A DNA stretch of 64,000 nt from Alcanivorax sp. DG881 (GCF_000155615.1 NZ_DS989915.1:1191193-1255192), one strand, 5' to 3'. Shown: positions 24,312 to 32,045, counted from the first letter of the stretch. Translations and numbers: made by a program. The notes: a model not told the origin generated them from the letters alone.

Positions 24312-24330
24312 CCACCGGCCCGGGAAGACA

Positions 24331-24873
24331 ATGGCAGACCAACGTACGGTAGTGGTTCAACGCGACGTTCCGGCCCGTAAGGTACCGGACGGCACCCGTA
24401 TTACCATTCCCAAGAACAGCTTCGTCAACCTGCGCCAGGCGCTGGGTGGCACCTATACCGTCACCATCAACGGCAACATGGCGCGCATCGACGGCACCGA
24501 CGCCGATGCCATCGGCCAGGAACCGCTGGAGCTGAATTTTGCGCCCGCCAACGGCGACGGCAGCGTGCGCGACGATGACCTGAACACCGTCCTGGAGACC
24601 ATTTTCGATCCGGAAATCCCGGTGAGCATCATGGCTTTGGGTCTGGTCTATGGCTGCGACGTCATCCAGCGAGACGGGCAGAACGTGGTACAGGTACGCA
24701 TGACCCTGACCGCCCCCAACTGCGGCATGGGCCCGGTGCTGGTGGGCGACGTGGAAGACCGGCTCGGCAAAGTCCCCAACGTGGACAAGGTGGAAGTGGC
24801 CCTGGTGTTCGACCCACCCTGGAGCCGCGAGATGATCAGCGAAGAAGCCCAGCTCGAACTGGGGATGTTCTAA
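24331..24873 (+). CDS. sufT: SufT, DUF59/MIP18-type Fe-S maturation factor
   Basis: The 180-residue protein has an N-terminal extension with the SufT-type TYTVTINGNMARIDGTDADAI. A DUF59 domain follows from about residue 80 (LETIFDPEIPVSIMALGLVY) with the conserved Cys in TAPNCGMGPVL. SufT proteins assist maturation of Fe-S proteins and are often encoded in suf operons. It follows sufA by 19 bases. Confidence 0.93.
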   Translation: MADQRTVVVQRDVPARKVPDGTRITIPKNSFVNLRQALGGTYTVTINGNMARIDGTDADAIGQEPLELNFAPANGDGSVRDDDLNTVLETIFDPEIPVSIMALGLVYGCDVIQRDGQNVVQVRMTLTAPNCGMGPVLVGDVEDRLGKVPNVDKVEVALVFDPPWSREMISEEAQLELGMF

Positions 24874-24975
24874 ATTTACGCCAGACGCTTGACGCCAAAC
24901 GCCAGACGAGGAAAACCATCACCGGTTTAGCGTCAGGCATCAGGCGTCCAGCGTCAGGCCACGGAGCTCAACGAC
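24874..24975. repeat. sufT-sufE gap filled by GCGTC-type inverted repeats
   Basis: The 100-base gap consists almost wholly of GCCAGACGC / GCGTCAGGC words facing each other around AACCATCACCGGTT. It could fold into a long imperfect hairpin. It resembles the repeats behind guaB and at 53.3 and 59.6 kb. Confidence 0.55.
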
Positions 24976-25425
24976 GTGCAATTTGATATTCGCAGCATCA
25001 AGCTTGGCAAGGACGTGACCGCCGAGGACATTGCCGAGGACCTGGAATTTCTGGATGACTGGGAAGAGCGTTATCGCTATATCATCGACCTCGGCAAGCA
25101 GCTGCCCGGCCTCCCTGACGATTTGAAGACCGAAGACCGGTTTGTGCGCGGCTGCCAGAGCCAGGTATGGCTGGAAACCGATTACGACAGTGATGCCGAC
25201 ACCCTGTATCTGGCGGTGGATTCCGATGCGCTGATCGTGAAAGGGCTGGCCGCCATCGTGCTGTCGGCACTCAACCAGCAATCCCCCCAGGGCATTCATG
25301 ACTACGACATGGACGGCTTCTTCGACCGTATCGATCTGCTCGGCCACTTGAGTCCCACCCGTGGCAACGGCCTGCGCGCCATGGTCGCCAAGATCAAACA
25401 CCAGGCCACCCAACTGGCCGCCTGA
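24976..25425 (+). CDS. sufE: Sulfur acceptor SufE
   Basis: Accepts persulfide from SufS and delivers it to SufB. The 149 residues carry the conserved Cys in VRGCQSQVWL and start from GTG (MQFDIRSIKLG). It belongs functionally with the preceding suf genes, though a repeat-filled gap separates it. This matches the sufBCDS-A-T-E order. Confidence 0.95.
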   Translation: MQFDIRSIKLGKDVTAEDIAEDLEFLDDWEERYRYIIDLGKQLPGLPDDLKTEDRFVRGCQSQVWLETDYDSDADTLYLAVDSDALIVKGLAAIVLSALNQQSPQGIHDYDMDGFFDRIDLLGHLSPTRGNGLRAMVAKIKHQATQLAA

Positions 25426-25442
25426 ACGCGCTCCCTCTTCTC

Positions 25443-25523
25443 TGCAGGGGCGGCTCTCGAGCCGCGAACCTGCTTGCGAAAGCCTTTCCGGGTGCGGTTG
25501 GCGCCTCAAGCAGCGCTCCTACA
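25443..25523. repeat. REP-like inverted pair (GTAGGAGC family)
   Basis: Two related 28-base units face each other downstream of sufE: 25443-25470 (core CTCTCGAGCCGCGAACC) and 25496-25523 on the opposite strand (TGTAGGAGCGCTGCTTGAGG). A third, single unit lies at 28415-28442. Such facing pairs resemble REP doublets of pseudomonads. They sit between the convergent sufE and H-NOX genes. Confidence 0.6.
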
Positions 25524-25527
25524 AAAC

Positions 25528-26094
25528 CTAGCCCACATCCTGAGCAGAAAAACACTGCGACTGCAGCTGGAACAAGAACCGACATTCCCCTTCCTGCTCG
25601 CCGTCCTCTGCGGCTAGCAGCAACGCCGTCTCCTGAAAATGCTCAGCCAGCCCCTTCACCGCCCCCAGAATCATCGGCGCCATATTACGGTGTGAAAGGT
25701 AGTGAATTTCCAGCGTGCCTTCACCGCACTGGCGCACCTGAATATTCGGCGCACTGGCGGCCGGGTCCTTGAGTTTCAGCACCCGCTCATGGATGGTCTG
25801 CATATTCAGCAGCAGCGCCTGGGTGCCCCAATCCGCCGGAATCATGGCCTGGTACATGCGCACCAGCGGCCCAATGACCCACTCACCAAAATCCGCCAGC
25901 AAGTCCTCCCGGCGCAGGCCGGTGGCATTCACTGCCGCCTCCAGCAACGCCTCCATTTCCGCATCCGGGTACAGGGCCACCGGCAGGTAGGTTTTTCCGT
26001 CAAGCCCGGCACCGGCAATCACATCGCCCCAGGCATCCGCACCGAGAAATTCATCCAGGTAAGTTTTGAAGTTGGAAACGATGACACCATGCAT
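25528..26094 (-). CDS. Stand-alone H-NOX heme NO-binding protein
   Basis: A 188-residue cytoplasmic gas sensor of the HNOB/H-NOX family (PF07700). Proximal heme ligand His102 lies in LNMQTIHERVLKL. The heme-propionate motif YxSxR is YLSHR (132-136). The N terminus MHGVIVSNFKTYLDEFLG matches the family opening. It carries no output domain. Such proteins usually signal through a histidine kinase or diguanylate cyclase encoded next door, but here the neighbours are sufE (convergent) and a cysteine desulfurase. This suggests a link between NO sensing and Fe-S cluster repair; that is inference. Confidence 0.9.
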   Translation of the reverse strand: MHGVIVSNFKTYLDEFLGADAWGDVIAGAGLDGKTYLPVALYPDAEMEALLEAAVNATGLRREDLLADFGEWVIGPLVRMYQAMIPADWGTQALLLNMQTIHERVLKLKDPAASAPNIQVRQCGEGTLEIHYLSHRNMAPMILGAVKGLAEHFQETALLLAAEDGEQEGECRFLFQLQSQCFSAQDVG

Positions 26095-26272
26095 GGCACG
26101 TCCTCGCGATCAGTGCGGTTAATCCTCACTGAGAGCAAAGCAAAAGCCATACCGGAAAACGGGCCTCTGAGCGGCCCGGAAACACCGCTGGGCAAGGCTC
26201 GCCCGGGCGGTGGAGACAACACAGTGCCGGAAACCGTCACATTCTTACCCGGACGGTCCCCGATCGCTGCTG
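26095..26272. other. Gap between iscS and the H-NOX gene
   Basis: 178 bases with no coding sequence. Small inverted repeats occur (CGGGCC...GGCCCG near 26160-26180), but no strong T-run. It may hold an H-NOX promoter. Confidence 0.3.
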
Positions 26273-27424
26273 TCAGGCGGACACAGTGCGCAGTCGCGAC
26301 ACCGCGTCGGTCACCGACGCAATGGCGCGCTCGATATCCTCGTCCGTGGTAAAACGCCCCACGGAAAAACGTACCGACCCATGGGCCAGCGCATCTTCAA
26401 CCCCCATGGCCTTGAGCACATAGGAAGGCTCCAGCGAGGCAGAGGTACACGCCGAACCGGACGACACCGCCACGCCATTCATGGCCGTCAGCAGCATCTC
26501 GCCATCCACGCCCTCGAACGCCACATTCAGGTGCCCCGGCAAACGCGGAGCGCCCTCGCCGTTCACACTCACGCCGCCCAGGGCCTCGATTCCTTGCCAC
26601 AGGCGATCACGCAACGCAGCGATACGCGGCCCTTCCTCGTCCTTCAGCAACCCGGCAAGCGCAAAGGCTCCGCCCATCCCCACAATCTGGTGCGTCGCCA
26701 GGGTGCCGGAGCGCATACCGCGCTCATGGCCACCGCCGTGAATTTGCGCGGCCACCTTCACGTCTGGCGAACGGCGCACATACAAGGCGCCGATACCCTT
26801 TGGGCCGTAGACCTTGTGAGCACACACTGACACCAGATCCACCGGCAGGGTTTTCACGTCGAGGGGCAGCTTGCCGACAGACTGGGCGGCATCCGTGTGG
26901 AACAGCACGCCACGCTCGCGGCACAGGGCACCGATGGCGGCGATATCATTGATCACCCCGGTCTCGTTGTTGGCGTGCATCACGCTCACCAGCACCGTGT
27001 CCTCACGCATGCCATTCGCCACGCTCTGCGGGCTCACCTGGCCGTCTTTCTCCGGTTTCAGGTAGGTCACCGCATGGCCCTGGCTTTCCAGCCAGCCACA
27101 GGCATCCAACACCGCCTTGTGTTCGGTGGCACTGGTGATCACATGGCCACCACCACGGGCATCGATAGCCCCTTTCAGCGCCAGGTTATTGGCCTCGGTG
27201 GCACCACTGGTCCACACCACTTCGCGGGGGTCCGCATTCAACAGGTCGGCAACCTGACGGCGGGCAGATTCCACCGCTTCTTCCGCCAGCCAACCGTACA
27301 GGTGGCTGCGTGATGCGGGGTTGGCAAAGGTGCCCTCAGGGCCAAGATGACGGACCATAGCGTCTACCACCGCCGGGTCTACCGGAGTGGTCGCCGCATA
27401 GTCCAGGTAAACGGCATTACTCAT
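26273..27424 (-). CDS. iscS: Cysteine desulfurase, IscS/NifS type (class I)
   Basis: Second desulfurase of the window. It has 383 residues with [15 protein letters not shown] at the start and ATEHKAVLD. The PLP lysine lies in [15 protein letters not shown] (Ala where most have Gly before His). The long class I loop carries the catalytic Cys in [17 protein letters not shown]. It lies 58 bases after iscR on the same strand, the iscR-iscS pairing of the Isc operon, but iscU, hscA and fdx do not follow. It may serve tRNA thiolation or feed SUF. Confidence 0.93.
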   Translation of the reverse strand: MSNAVYLDYAATTPVDPAVVDAMVRHLGPEGTFANPASRSHLYGWLAEEAVESARRQVADLLNADPREVVWTSGATEANNLALKGAIDARGGGHVITSATEHKAVLDACGWLESQGHAVTYLKPEKDGQVSPQSVANGMREDTVLVSVMHANNETGVINDIAAIGALCRERGVLFHTDAAQSVGKLPLDVKTLPVDLVSVCAHKVYGPKGIGALYVRRSPDVKVAAQIHGGGHERGMRSGTLATHQIVGMGGAFALAGLLKDEEGPRIAALRDRLWQGIEALGGVSVNGEGAPRLPGHLNVAFEGVDGEMLLTAMNGVAVSSGSACTSASLEPSYVLKAMGVEDALAHGSVRFSVGRFTTDEDIERAIASVTDAVSRLRTVSA

Positions 27425-27482
27425 GATGGGTATCGTATGGCTGGTATCGGGTTACTGAGGCCGGCAGCGCGCCGGCACACAA

Positions 27483-27947
27483 TCAAAGACTGCTGACGGG
27501 CAAGCGCTGCTGCTGGCGATCCTGGCGCTGGGCCACATGCCGCACTTCCTGGCGGGCCACCAGCTCACCCAGCGTAATACCGCTGAGAAAATCCTGAATC
27601 TGGTCGGACAGATCGCACCACAGATGATGGGTCAGGCAGGTATCGCCTTCCTGACAATCCCCATGGCCACCACAACGGGTGGCATCCACCGATTCATCCA
27701 CCGCCGCAATCACCGCCGCCACGTCAATCTGCTCACTCTCCCGGCTCAGCTGATAGCCGCCGCCGGGGCCACGCACACTGCTCACCAGCCCATTACGGCG
27801 AAGCTTGGCGAACAGCTGTTCCAGGTAGGAAATGGAAATACCCTGACGCTCGGAAATATCCGCCAACGACACAGGCCCCGTCGCTGCATGCAGCGCCAGA
27901 TCCAGCATCGCGGTTACCGCATAGCGGCCTTTGGTCGTCAAACGCAT
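27483..27947 (-). CDS. iscR: Fe-S responsive regulator IscR (Rrf2 family)
   Basis: [2Fe-2S]-binding repressor/activator. The 154-residue protein opens [20 protein letters not shown] with a winged helix ([26 protein letters not shown]). It has the IscR-specific Cys triplet in RCGGHGDC and [12 protein letters not shown] 27947 is preferred over GTG 27953 because AAAGG lies 7 bases before it. The 25-base type 1 site in its own promoter indicates autoregulation. A near-perfect site at suf makes this gene the likely suf regulator. Confidence 0.95.
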   Translation of the reverse strand: MRLTTKGRYAVTAMLDLALHAATGPVSLADISERQGISISYLEQLFAKLRRNGLVSSVRGPGGGYQLSRESEQIDVAAVIAAVDESVDATRCGGHGDCQEGDTCLTHHLWCDLSDQIQDFLSGITLGELVARQEVRHVAQRQDRQQQRLPVSSL

Positions 27948-27980
27948 ATCCACACCTTTCTTGCGTGTATTTAAAGAGTG

Positions 27981-28013
27981 AGAGTAGTAATCCCGAGCAA
28001 TTTGGTCAAGTAT
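27981..28013 (-). promoter_or_regulatory. iscR promoter with IscR site
   Basis: On the minus strand, -35 TTGACC (28004-28009), 17 bases, then -10 TACTCT (27981-27986). The segment 27989-28013 overlaps the -35 and matches 20 of 25 positions of the type 1 IscR consensus (ATACTTGACC... CTCGGGATT). The arrangement is like the autorepressed iscR promoter of enterics. Confidence 0.65.
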
Positions 28014-28050
28014 TCTTGCTTTGCAAGACTAACGAACCCAGCCAGCAAAT

Positions 28051-28069
28051 GATAGTGATTTTCATTTAC
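28051..28069. promoter_or_regulatory. Possible Fur box upstream of iscR
   Basis: GATAGTGATTTTCATTTAC matches the 19-base Fur consensus at 14 positions. It lies about 40 bases upstream of the iscR -35. Iron control of iscR would fit, but the match is modest. Confidence 0.35.
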
Positions 28070-28185
28070 ACGGCAACTATGGCAGATTCCTTGCCCTACA
28101 GGCAACTTCTGATCAAACATTACCCAGCCTCACCGGCAATGCTTGACACCCGCCCCCACCTCACGGAAAATTCGCGACCTCAAAT

Positions 28186-28262
28186 GGCAAGGTAGCTCAG
28201 CTGGTTAGAGCACAGCACTCATAATGCTGGGGTCGGCGGTTCAAGTCCGCCCCTTGCTACCA
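28186..28262 (+). tRNA. tRNA-Met (elongator, anticodon CAT)
   Basis: A 77-base cloverleaf. The acceptor GGCAAGG pairs with CCTTGCT (one G-T pair), and the D arm is GCTCAGCTGGTTAGAGC. The anticodon arm is CAGCACTCATAATGCTG with CAT, and the T arm is GGCGGTTCAAGTCCGCC. The discriminator A and CCA are encoded. The arms resemble the elongator tRNA-Met of enterics. The 3' half is duplicated at 30180-30230, so this gene is the likely integration target of the insert that follows. Confidence 0.93.
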
Positions 28263-28268
28263 GACAAA
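28218..28268 (+). repeat. Left direct repeat (attL-like) in tRNA-Met 3' half
   Basis: A 51-base segment from the anticodon loop through CCA and GACAAA. It matches 30180-30230 at 49 of 51 positions. Together the two copies bracket about 1.9 kb of AT-richer DNA, the hallmark of a tRNA-integrated element. Confidence 0.8.
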
Positions 28269-28270
28269 GA

Positions 28271-28304
28271 AAAAGGGTTAGAGAGCGATCTCTAACCCTT
28301 TTTT
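28271..28304 (+). terminator. Terminator behind tRNA-Met
   Basis: Stem AAAAGGGTTAGAGA / TCTCTAACCCTTTT with a GCGA loop, followed by more T. It lies directly after the tRNA. Confidence 0.85.
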
Positions 28305-28690
28305 GTGGCCGCCGATAGTCGCGCCGCGGCCGCATCAAGCTTTATGCGCCACTCAACAGGCTGACAACACCTGCTCTGTCCGAGTCAGCGCCCCCTTCTC
28401 CTCTCTCCTTGGGCTGTAGGAGCAACTCTCGAGGTGTGAACCAATGCGCCTCGACCTGGCAAAACAGAGAAACACGCGCACGGGGCAAAACCTCGTATCT
28501 TGAAGATCTCGAGATAAAACAGGATGATATCCTTGGTGAGTTGGTGCGGACTGCGTCGCGCAACAAGGAATAGAGGTCATCCAGCGCGCAGCGCAAAGAT
28601 AGTTCTCAAATAGAATAAAATCTGCACATGATTACTGAACACAGCTCATAAAGTTCAGCACAGAATAAATTTCAATCTCAGGGAAGGGAT
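28305..28690. other. Left part of the insert, no convincing gene
   Basis: 386 bases. A single REP-like unit (28415-28442, TGTAGGAGCAACTCTCGAGG) related to the pair behind sufE lies here. From about 28590 the sequence becomes AT-rich and probably carries the promoter of the next gene. A minus-strand open frame (28342-28596) is low in complexity and overlaps the repeat, so I do not call it. Confidence 0.4.
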
Positions 28691-28990
28691 ATGAACACAC
28701 CACGCCAAGGCTGGCAGCTTGCTCTGTCTGTCGCTCTCCTCTTTGGTTTATCCAATACCGCTCTAGCCGATGCCGTGCTTGAAAAGCGCATCACCAAGTA
28801 CAAGCCCATCTGTTCAGACTACGAAAGTGCAAAGAAAATTGCAGAATGCCACCGTCCACCTGGTAGTTATCAAGCCGCATACCAAATGACTGGTGAACGA
28901 AGAAAACGGGCACTAGAACAAGGACGAAAGGCCATCAAGATGAGCCGTGATACAGACAGGCACATGCAGAACAAGTACCGCTACCGCTGA
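28691..28990 (+). CDS. Small secreted protein of unknown function
   Basis: 99 residues with a good signal peptide (LALSVALLFGLSNTALA, cleavage near residue 27). The mature part is basic with two Cys (PICSDYES and AECHRPPGS) that could form a disulfide. I do not recognise the family. The start has a strong GGGAAGGG Shine-Dalgarno. It lies inside the tRNA-Met insert and 11 bases before another small secreted protein, so the two probably form an operon. Confidence 0.7.
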   Translation: MNTPRQGWQLALSVALLFGLSNTALADAVLEKRITKYKPICSDYESAKKIAECHRPPGSYQAAYQMTGERRKRALEQGRKAIKMSRDTDRHMQNKYRYR

Positions 28991-29001
28991 GAAAATAGAT
29001 A

Positions 29002-29454
29002 ATGAAATACCTGATAGCCTCACTACTCCTCGGTATTATTTTTTTCGCCCAAGCTGATGTCAGTAAAGAGATCGTTAAGGCTATCGGAAATTCAGCCGCC
29101 GGGATTGCGCGAGCCATTGCCGAAGAACAACGCAAAGCCTCCCAAGCCGCATCAATGACCGCCCTTTGTGAAAGCGAAGGCAACCATAGTAATTCCGCGC
29201 TTTGTTTCATGACTCCACAGGGGAAACGAGTCTGGGAACTGGAAGGAACCGAACGCGCTTACTGGATGAAAGTAGGTCAAGAGCACCACAAAGAAGCCAT
29301 GTTCCAAAAGCGGCAAGAGCAGCAACGCCAGCGGGAACAGGCAAAGCAGCAAGTCGATGCGTACAAAATCAACTTACAGCTTTGTCAGTTTTGGCGAGAT
29401 CAGCCTGATTCTGAGCGGAAGATCGCTAAAGAGAAGGAATACTGTGGAGTTTAA
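29002..29454 (+). CDS. Small exported protein with coiled coil, unknown function
   Basis: 150 residues. A signal peptide (YLIASLLLGIIFFAQA) precedes an Ala/Lys-rich helix. Cys pairs lie in TALCESEG and NSALCFMTP, followed by a strongly charged Gln/Arg/Glu coiled coil (about 95-118). C-terminal Cys lie in NLQLCQFW and KEYCGV. I do not recognise the family. The stop codon lies inside the GTTTAAC box of the attC-like site that follows. The protein is cargo of the tRNA-Met insert. Confidence 0.7.
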   Translation: MKYLIASLLLGIIFFAQADVSKEIVKAIGNSAAGIARAIAEEQRKASQAASMTALCESEGNHSNSALCFMTPQGKRVWELEGTERAYWMKVGQEHHKEAMFQKRQEQQRQREQAKQQVDAYKINLQLCQFWRDQPDSERKIAKEKEYCGV

Positions 29455-29526
29455 CGCTCGGCGCAGCGGGCAAATTGGAGCGAGGAACGAGCGGAAATTT
29501 GGTCCGCCTGCCGCCGCTTGTTAAGT
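29449..29526 (-). other. attC-like integron recombination site
   Basis: A 78-base imperfect palindrome. Its outer boxes are GTTTAAC (29449-29455) and GTTAAGT (29520-29526), fitting RYYYAAC and GTTRRRY. The inner arms around GCGCAGCG and CGCCTGCCGC pair with unpaired extra bases. Those extra bases lie on the right arm, as expected for an attC reading on the minus strand. There it sits directly behind the stop of the small gene at 29540-29749. No integron integrase is in the window. Confidence 0.65.
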
Positions 29527-29539
29527 GATTTCACCAACC

Positions 29540-29749
29540 TCACCCTTTTGTTCTTACAATCATCAATCCGACAACACTCACCAGAAACGGCCAGATCCAT
29601 TTCCAATGTGCCAAATAGAATCGAACGCAGGAATGGAGCGCAATTGAAGTCCAGTGTCGCTCATAAGAACCCATCAGCATTGGGCTACCAGGAGGTTCAG
29701 GCACATATTTTCCTTCCCACCATTTCTTAATCGCTTCCTTAGCCTTCAT
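29540..29749 (-). CDS. Cassette-encoded small membrane protein
   Basis: 69 residues: charged N terminus (MKAKEAIKKWWEGKYVP), a Pro/Gly turn, then RHWTSIALHSCVRFYLAHWKW leading into one TM helix (WIWPFLVSVVGLMIV). I recall similar short proteins from integron cassettes, but no function. Start at ATG 29749; an upstream GTG at 29758 overlaps the GTTAAGT box. Gene plus attC-like site form a compact cassette bounded by GTTAAGTGA at 29755-29763 (minus) and the attC. Confidence 0.6.
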   Translation of the reverse strand: MKAKEAIKKWWEGKYVPEPPGSPMLMGSYERHWTSIALHSCVRFYLAHWKWIWPFLVSVVGLMIVRTKG

Positions 29750-29763
29750 TTTTCTCACTTAAC

Positions 29764-30179
29764 AGCGTATTCAATTGCACTTGCGATATATCACTTTGCA
29801 ATATATCCCCGATCTGGCTCTTTGCTCAAATCACGCCAAAATAAAAACAGTTCAATGAGTTACTATAAAAAAAGGAATCACTCTCACCTGACTTTTCTTG
29901 CATTTGCGTGTTGAACAGGAATTTTTACTTCGACTTTTCTTGCACCTCGAATTTTCAAAACTCACTTTACATCATCAACTTACAAATTTATGTAAGCGAT
30001 ACCTTACATACTTAATTTGCGCGCTGGTGAAAAACGGCCCGGGAACATGTAGTTGCAATCAAAAATCACATTGCCCACATGACACCCGCTTAGACAGGAA
30101 GTCCTCTTTACAGCAACCCTAAATAATTTAACTTGCTGTTTTGTAAAAATAAGCCAATTTATGGAAAGGTGAATTCGCC
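29764..30179. other. AT-rich right part of the insert, no gene seen
   Basis: 416 bases, distinctly AT-rich, with no convincing reading frame. It contains a 13-base direct repeat GACTTTTCTTGCA (29890-29902 and 29932-29944). It ends at the right tRNA-derived repeat and is probably degraded mobile-element DNA. Confidence 0.4.
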
Positions 30180-30230
30180 CTCACAATGCTGGAGTCGGCG
30201 GTTCAAGTCCGCCCCTTGCTACCAGACAAA
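30180..30230 (+). repeat. Right direct repeat (attR-like), tRNA-Met 3' fragment
   Basis: A copy of the tRNA-Met 3' half with two mismatches in 51 bases, including T arm, acceptor 3' strand and CCA. The 5' half is absent, so it is not a functional tRNA. It marks the right end of the inserted DNA. Confidence 0.8.
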
Positions 30231-30262
30231 AAAAGGCCTGACGGAAACGTCAGGCCCCTTTT
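30231..30262. terminator. Bidirectional terminator
   Basis: Stem AAAAGGCCTGACG / CGTCAGGCCCCTTTT with a GAAA loop. It has T-runs on both strands (T7 on the minus strand), so it can end the minus-strand barrel-protein gene and any read-through from the insert. Confidence 0.8.
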
Positions 30263-30285
30263 CGTTTTCTTGAAACGCGCACGTT

Positions 30286-30837
30286 CTACATAAACTGATA
30301 CTGCAAACCGATGGTGTAGGCATCCACCTTCACATCATCGGCGTCGTAGCGGTTTGCTTCGCCACGTAATAACAAATTATCCAAGCCATAGGTGAAGCCC
30401 GCTCCCCAGACCGGATCAAAACCGGAATCATCGTCGCCGTGATCAACGTCAGATTCCCAGGCCCAGCCGCCAGCGCGTACAAATAACCGGGTGCCGGTCG
30501 CTACGTCGAAAAAGCCGGCGAACACGACCTCACTGCCGTAAAGTTTGACGTCTTCGTCAGCACCGCCAAATTCCGCCGTGTATTCGCCCAGATAGGTTTG
30601 CGCAATTTCACCGCCCAGGTGAATGCGATCCCTGGCCACCGGAAACGTGAGCCCTGCGAGGAGGGAAAAGGTGTGGTCAGTGGAGTCGACATCTGTGCCG
30701 GCAGGAAAATCCCCGTCACCGTAATCCAGATCGGTCCAGCCTCCTTTCAAGGCGCCGTGCACATTGAGGTCGGCGGCGGCGGTCGTTGCCAGCACCATGC
30801 TGCAAGACAATACGATAAAGTTTCTGAGTAAAGCCAT
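30286..30837 (-). CDS. Outer-membrane beta-barrel protein
   Basis: 183 residues with a signal peptide (NFIVLSCSMVLATTAAA). The mature chain alternates polar and aromatic residues in short beta strands (VHGALKGGWTDLDYG, FVRAGGWAWESDVDHG, WGAGFTYGLDNLLLRGEANRY) and ends in an aromatic-rich strand (AYTIGLQYQFM). This is the pattern of an eight-stranded OmpA/OmpW-sized barrel. Acidic loops (DYGDGD, DHGDDDSG) may bind cations. The exact family is uncertain. It lies downstream of the AraC gene on the same strand. Confidence 0.75.
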   Translation of the reverse strand: MALLRNFIVLSCSMVLATTAAADLNVHGALKGGWTDLDYGDGDFPAGTDVDSTDHTFSLLAGLTFPVARDRIHLGGEIAQTYLGEYTAEFGGADEDVKLYGSEVVFAGFFDVATGTRLFVRAGGWAWESDVDHGDDDSGFDPVWGAGFTYGLDNLLLRGEANRYDADDVKVDAYTIGLQYQFM

Positions 30838-30968
30838 GAGTCGCTCCCTGCGATCATTATTGGATTATCCGTTGAGTCTACCGCGATAGTGCTGCGTCAG
30901 GCAGCAGCCCGAATCACCGTATCGTTGCCCTTTTGTATCCCTCATGGCGGATACACATCGCCTTTCCA

Positions 30969-32045
30969 TTACGCCGTGACCGAGTGGCTCACCCGGAATT
31001 CTCCCGGGCTGACGCCGGTCCACCGTTTGAAGGCACGGTTAAAGTTGGCTGCGGAAGAAAAGCCCACCAGATAGGCGATTTCGCCCAGTGTCAGGTGACG
31101 CTGCTCGATATATTCCAGCGCCAGCTTCCTGCGGGTCTGTTCCAGAATGTCTTTGAAACTGGTGCCCTGCTCGCTGAGTTTTCGCTGTAAATTGCGCAAG
31201 CTCATTCCCAGGGTGCTGGCAATGTCAGCCTGGGTGGGCGAGCCCAGGGCCAGCTTGTCCTGGATGCGACACTTCACCCGGTTGGCCAGGTCATTCTGGT
31301 CGACACGAGACAGGTACTCGTCGAGCATTTTTTCATGGCTCTGGGTCAGCATCATGTTGTGGGTAAGCAGTTTCTGTGCGGCCTGCTCCCGATCGAACAC
31401 CACCACGTTGCAGTCCGCATTGAAGTGGATATCACAGCCGAAAAAGTCTTCCAGATAGGCCGCTCCCTGCTCCGGAGGGGGCGTATGAAAACTGACGTGC
31501 AACGGCCGCAGTGCCGTCTCCACCGCTTCACGGGCAAATGTCACCAGGGTGGCGAAGAATATCTCGATTTCCCAACGCCCCAGCGCCGGCTTGCCGGTCA
31601 CCTCGTTGAACACCGGCATGGTGCGGATGGCAAGGCCCGCCGGTTCTTCGAGCACGTCAGCCCAGCAGGCATTCGAGAGCACGCGCTTGTAACGCACGAT
31701 GCGCAGCAACGCATCTTCCAGGGAGGCCGACGACATCATTGCGTAGCCCAGCGCATGGAACATGCCGGGGTGAAAATGCTGACCCACCTGAACACTGAAA
31801 TCTTTCCCCGGCAGGCGGGCATTGCAATAGGCCACCAGGGAGGAGAGCTTGGCCACCGCCATTCTGGATTCCAAGTTCTCCAGATCCGCGGCGGCGATAC
31901 CACAGGCATCGAACGCCGCCTGCACGTCGATACCATGGGCCTGCATGGTCTTGGATATGGGGATCACCCAGCCGCTCAGGGCTATATATTCGCTTTGCAC
32001 ATTTTCAGCCTTTATTGCCCCGGCGGCCCCTACTGGCCCCGGCAT
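30969..32045 (-). CDS. AraC-family transcriptional regulator
   Basis: About 358 residues from the chosen ATG. The N-terminal arabinose-binding-like domain (PF12625 type) opens SEYIALSGWVIPISKTM and covers about 20-210. The C-terminal AraC double HTH carries QADIASTLGMSLRNLQRKL and LGEIAYLVGFSSAANFNRAF. The frame is open to 32192, but family members begin close to the SEYIAL block and AAAGGTG lies just before ATG 32045. It is divergent from fadD, so fatty-acid or alkane-linked control is plausible but unproven. Confidence 0.88.
   Translation of the reverse strand: MPGPVGAAGAIKAENVQSEYIALSGWVIPISKTMQAHGIDVQAAFDACGIAAADLENLESRMAVAKLSSLVAYCNARLPGKDFSVQVGQHFHPGMFHALGYAMMSSASLEDALLRIVRYKRVLSNACWADVLEEPAGLAIRTMPVFNEVTGKPALGRWEIEIFFATLVTFAREAVETALRPLHVSFHTPPPEQGAAYLEDFFGCDIHFNADCNVVVFDREQAAQKLLTHNMMLTQSHEKMLDEYLSRVDQNDLANRVKCRIQDKLALGSPTQADIASTLGMSLRNLQRKLSEQGTSFKDILEQTRRKLALEYIEQRHLTLGEIAYLVGFSSAANFNRAFKRWTGVSPGEFRVSHSVTA

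Noticed and set aside
28342-28596. Minus-strand open frame of 84 codons in the insert
   Set aside because: Overlaps a REP-like unit, has no ribosome site or recognisable protein features.
29757-29916. Second attC starting at ACTTAAC with GTTGAAC at 29910
   Set aside because: 160 bases apart with no supporting palindrome between them; the ACTTAAC box is better read as the cassette boundary on the minus strand.
29898-30122. 74-codon plus-strand frame in AT-rich DNA
   Set aside because: No ribosome site, no protein-like pattern, lies in apparently degraded insert DNA.
30180-30230. Second tRNA-Met gene
   Set aside because: Only the 3' half is present; no acceptor 5' strand or D arm precedes it.
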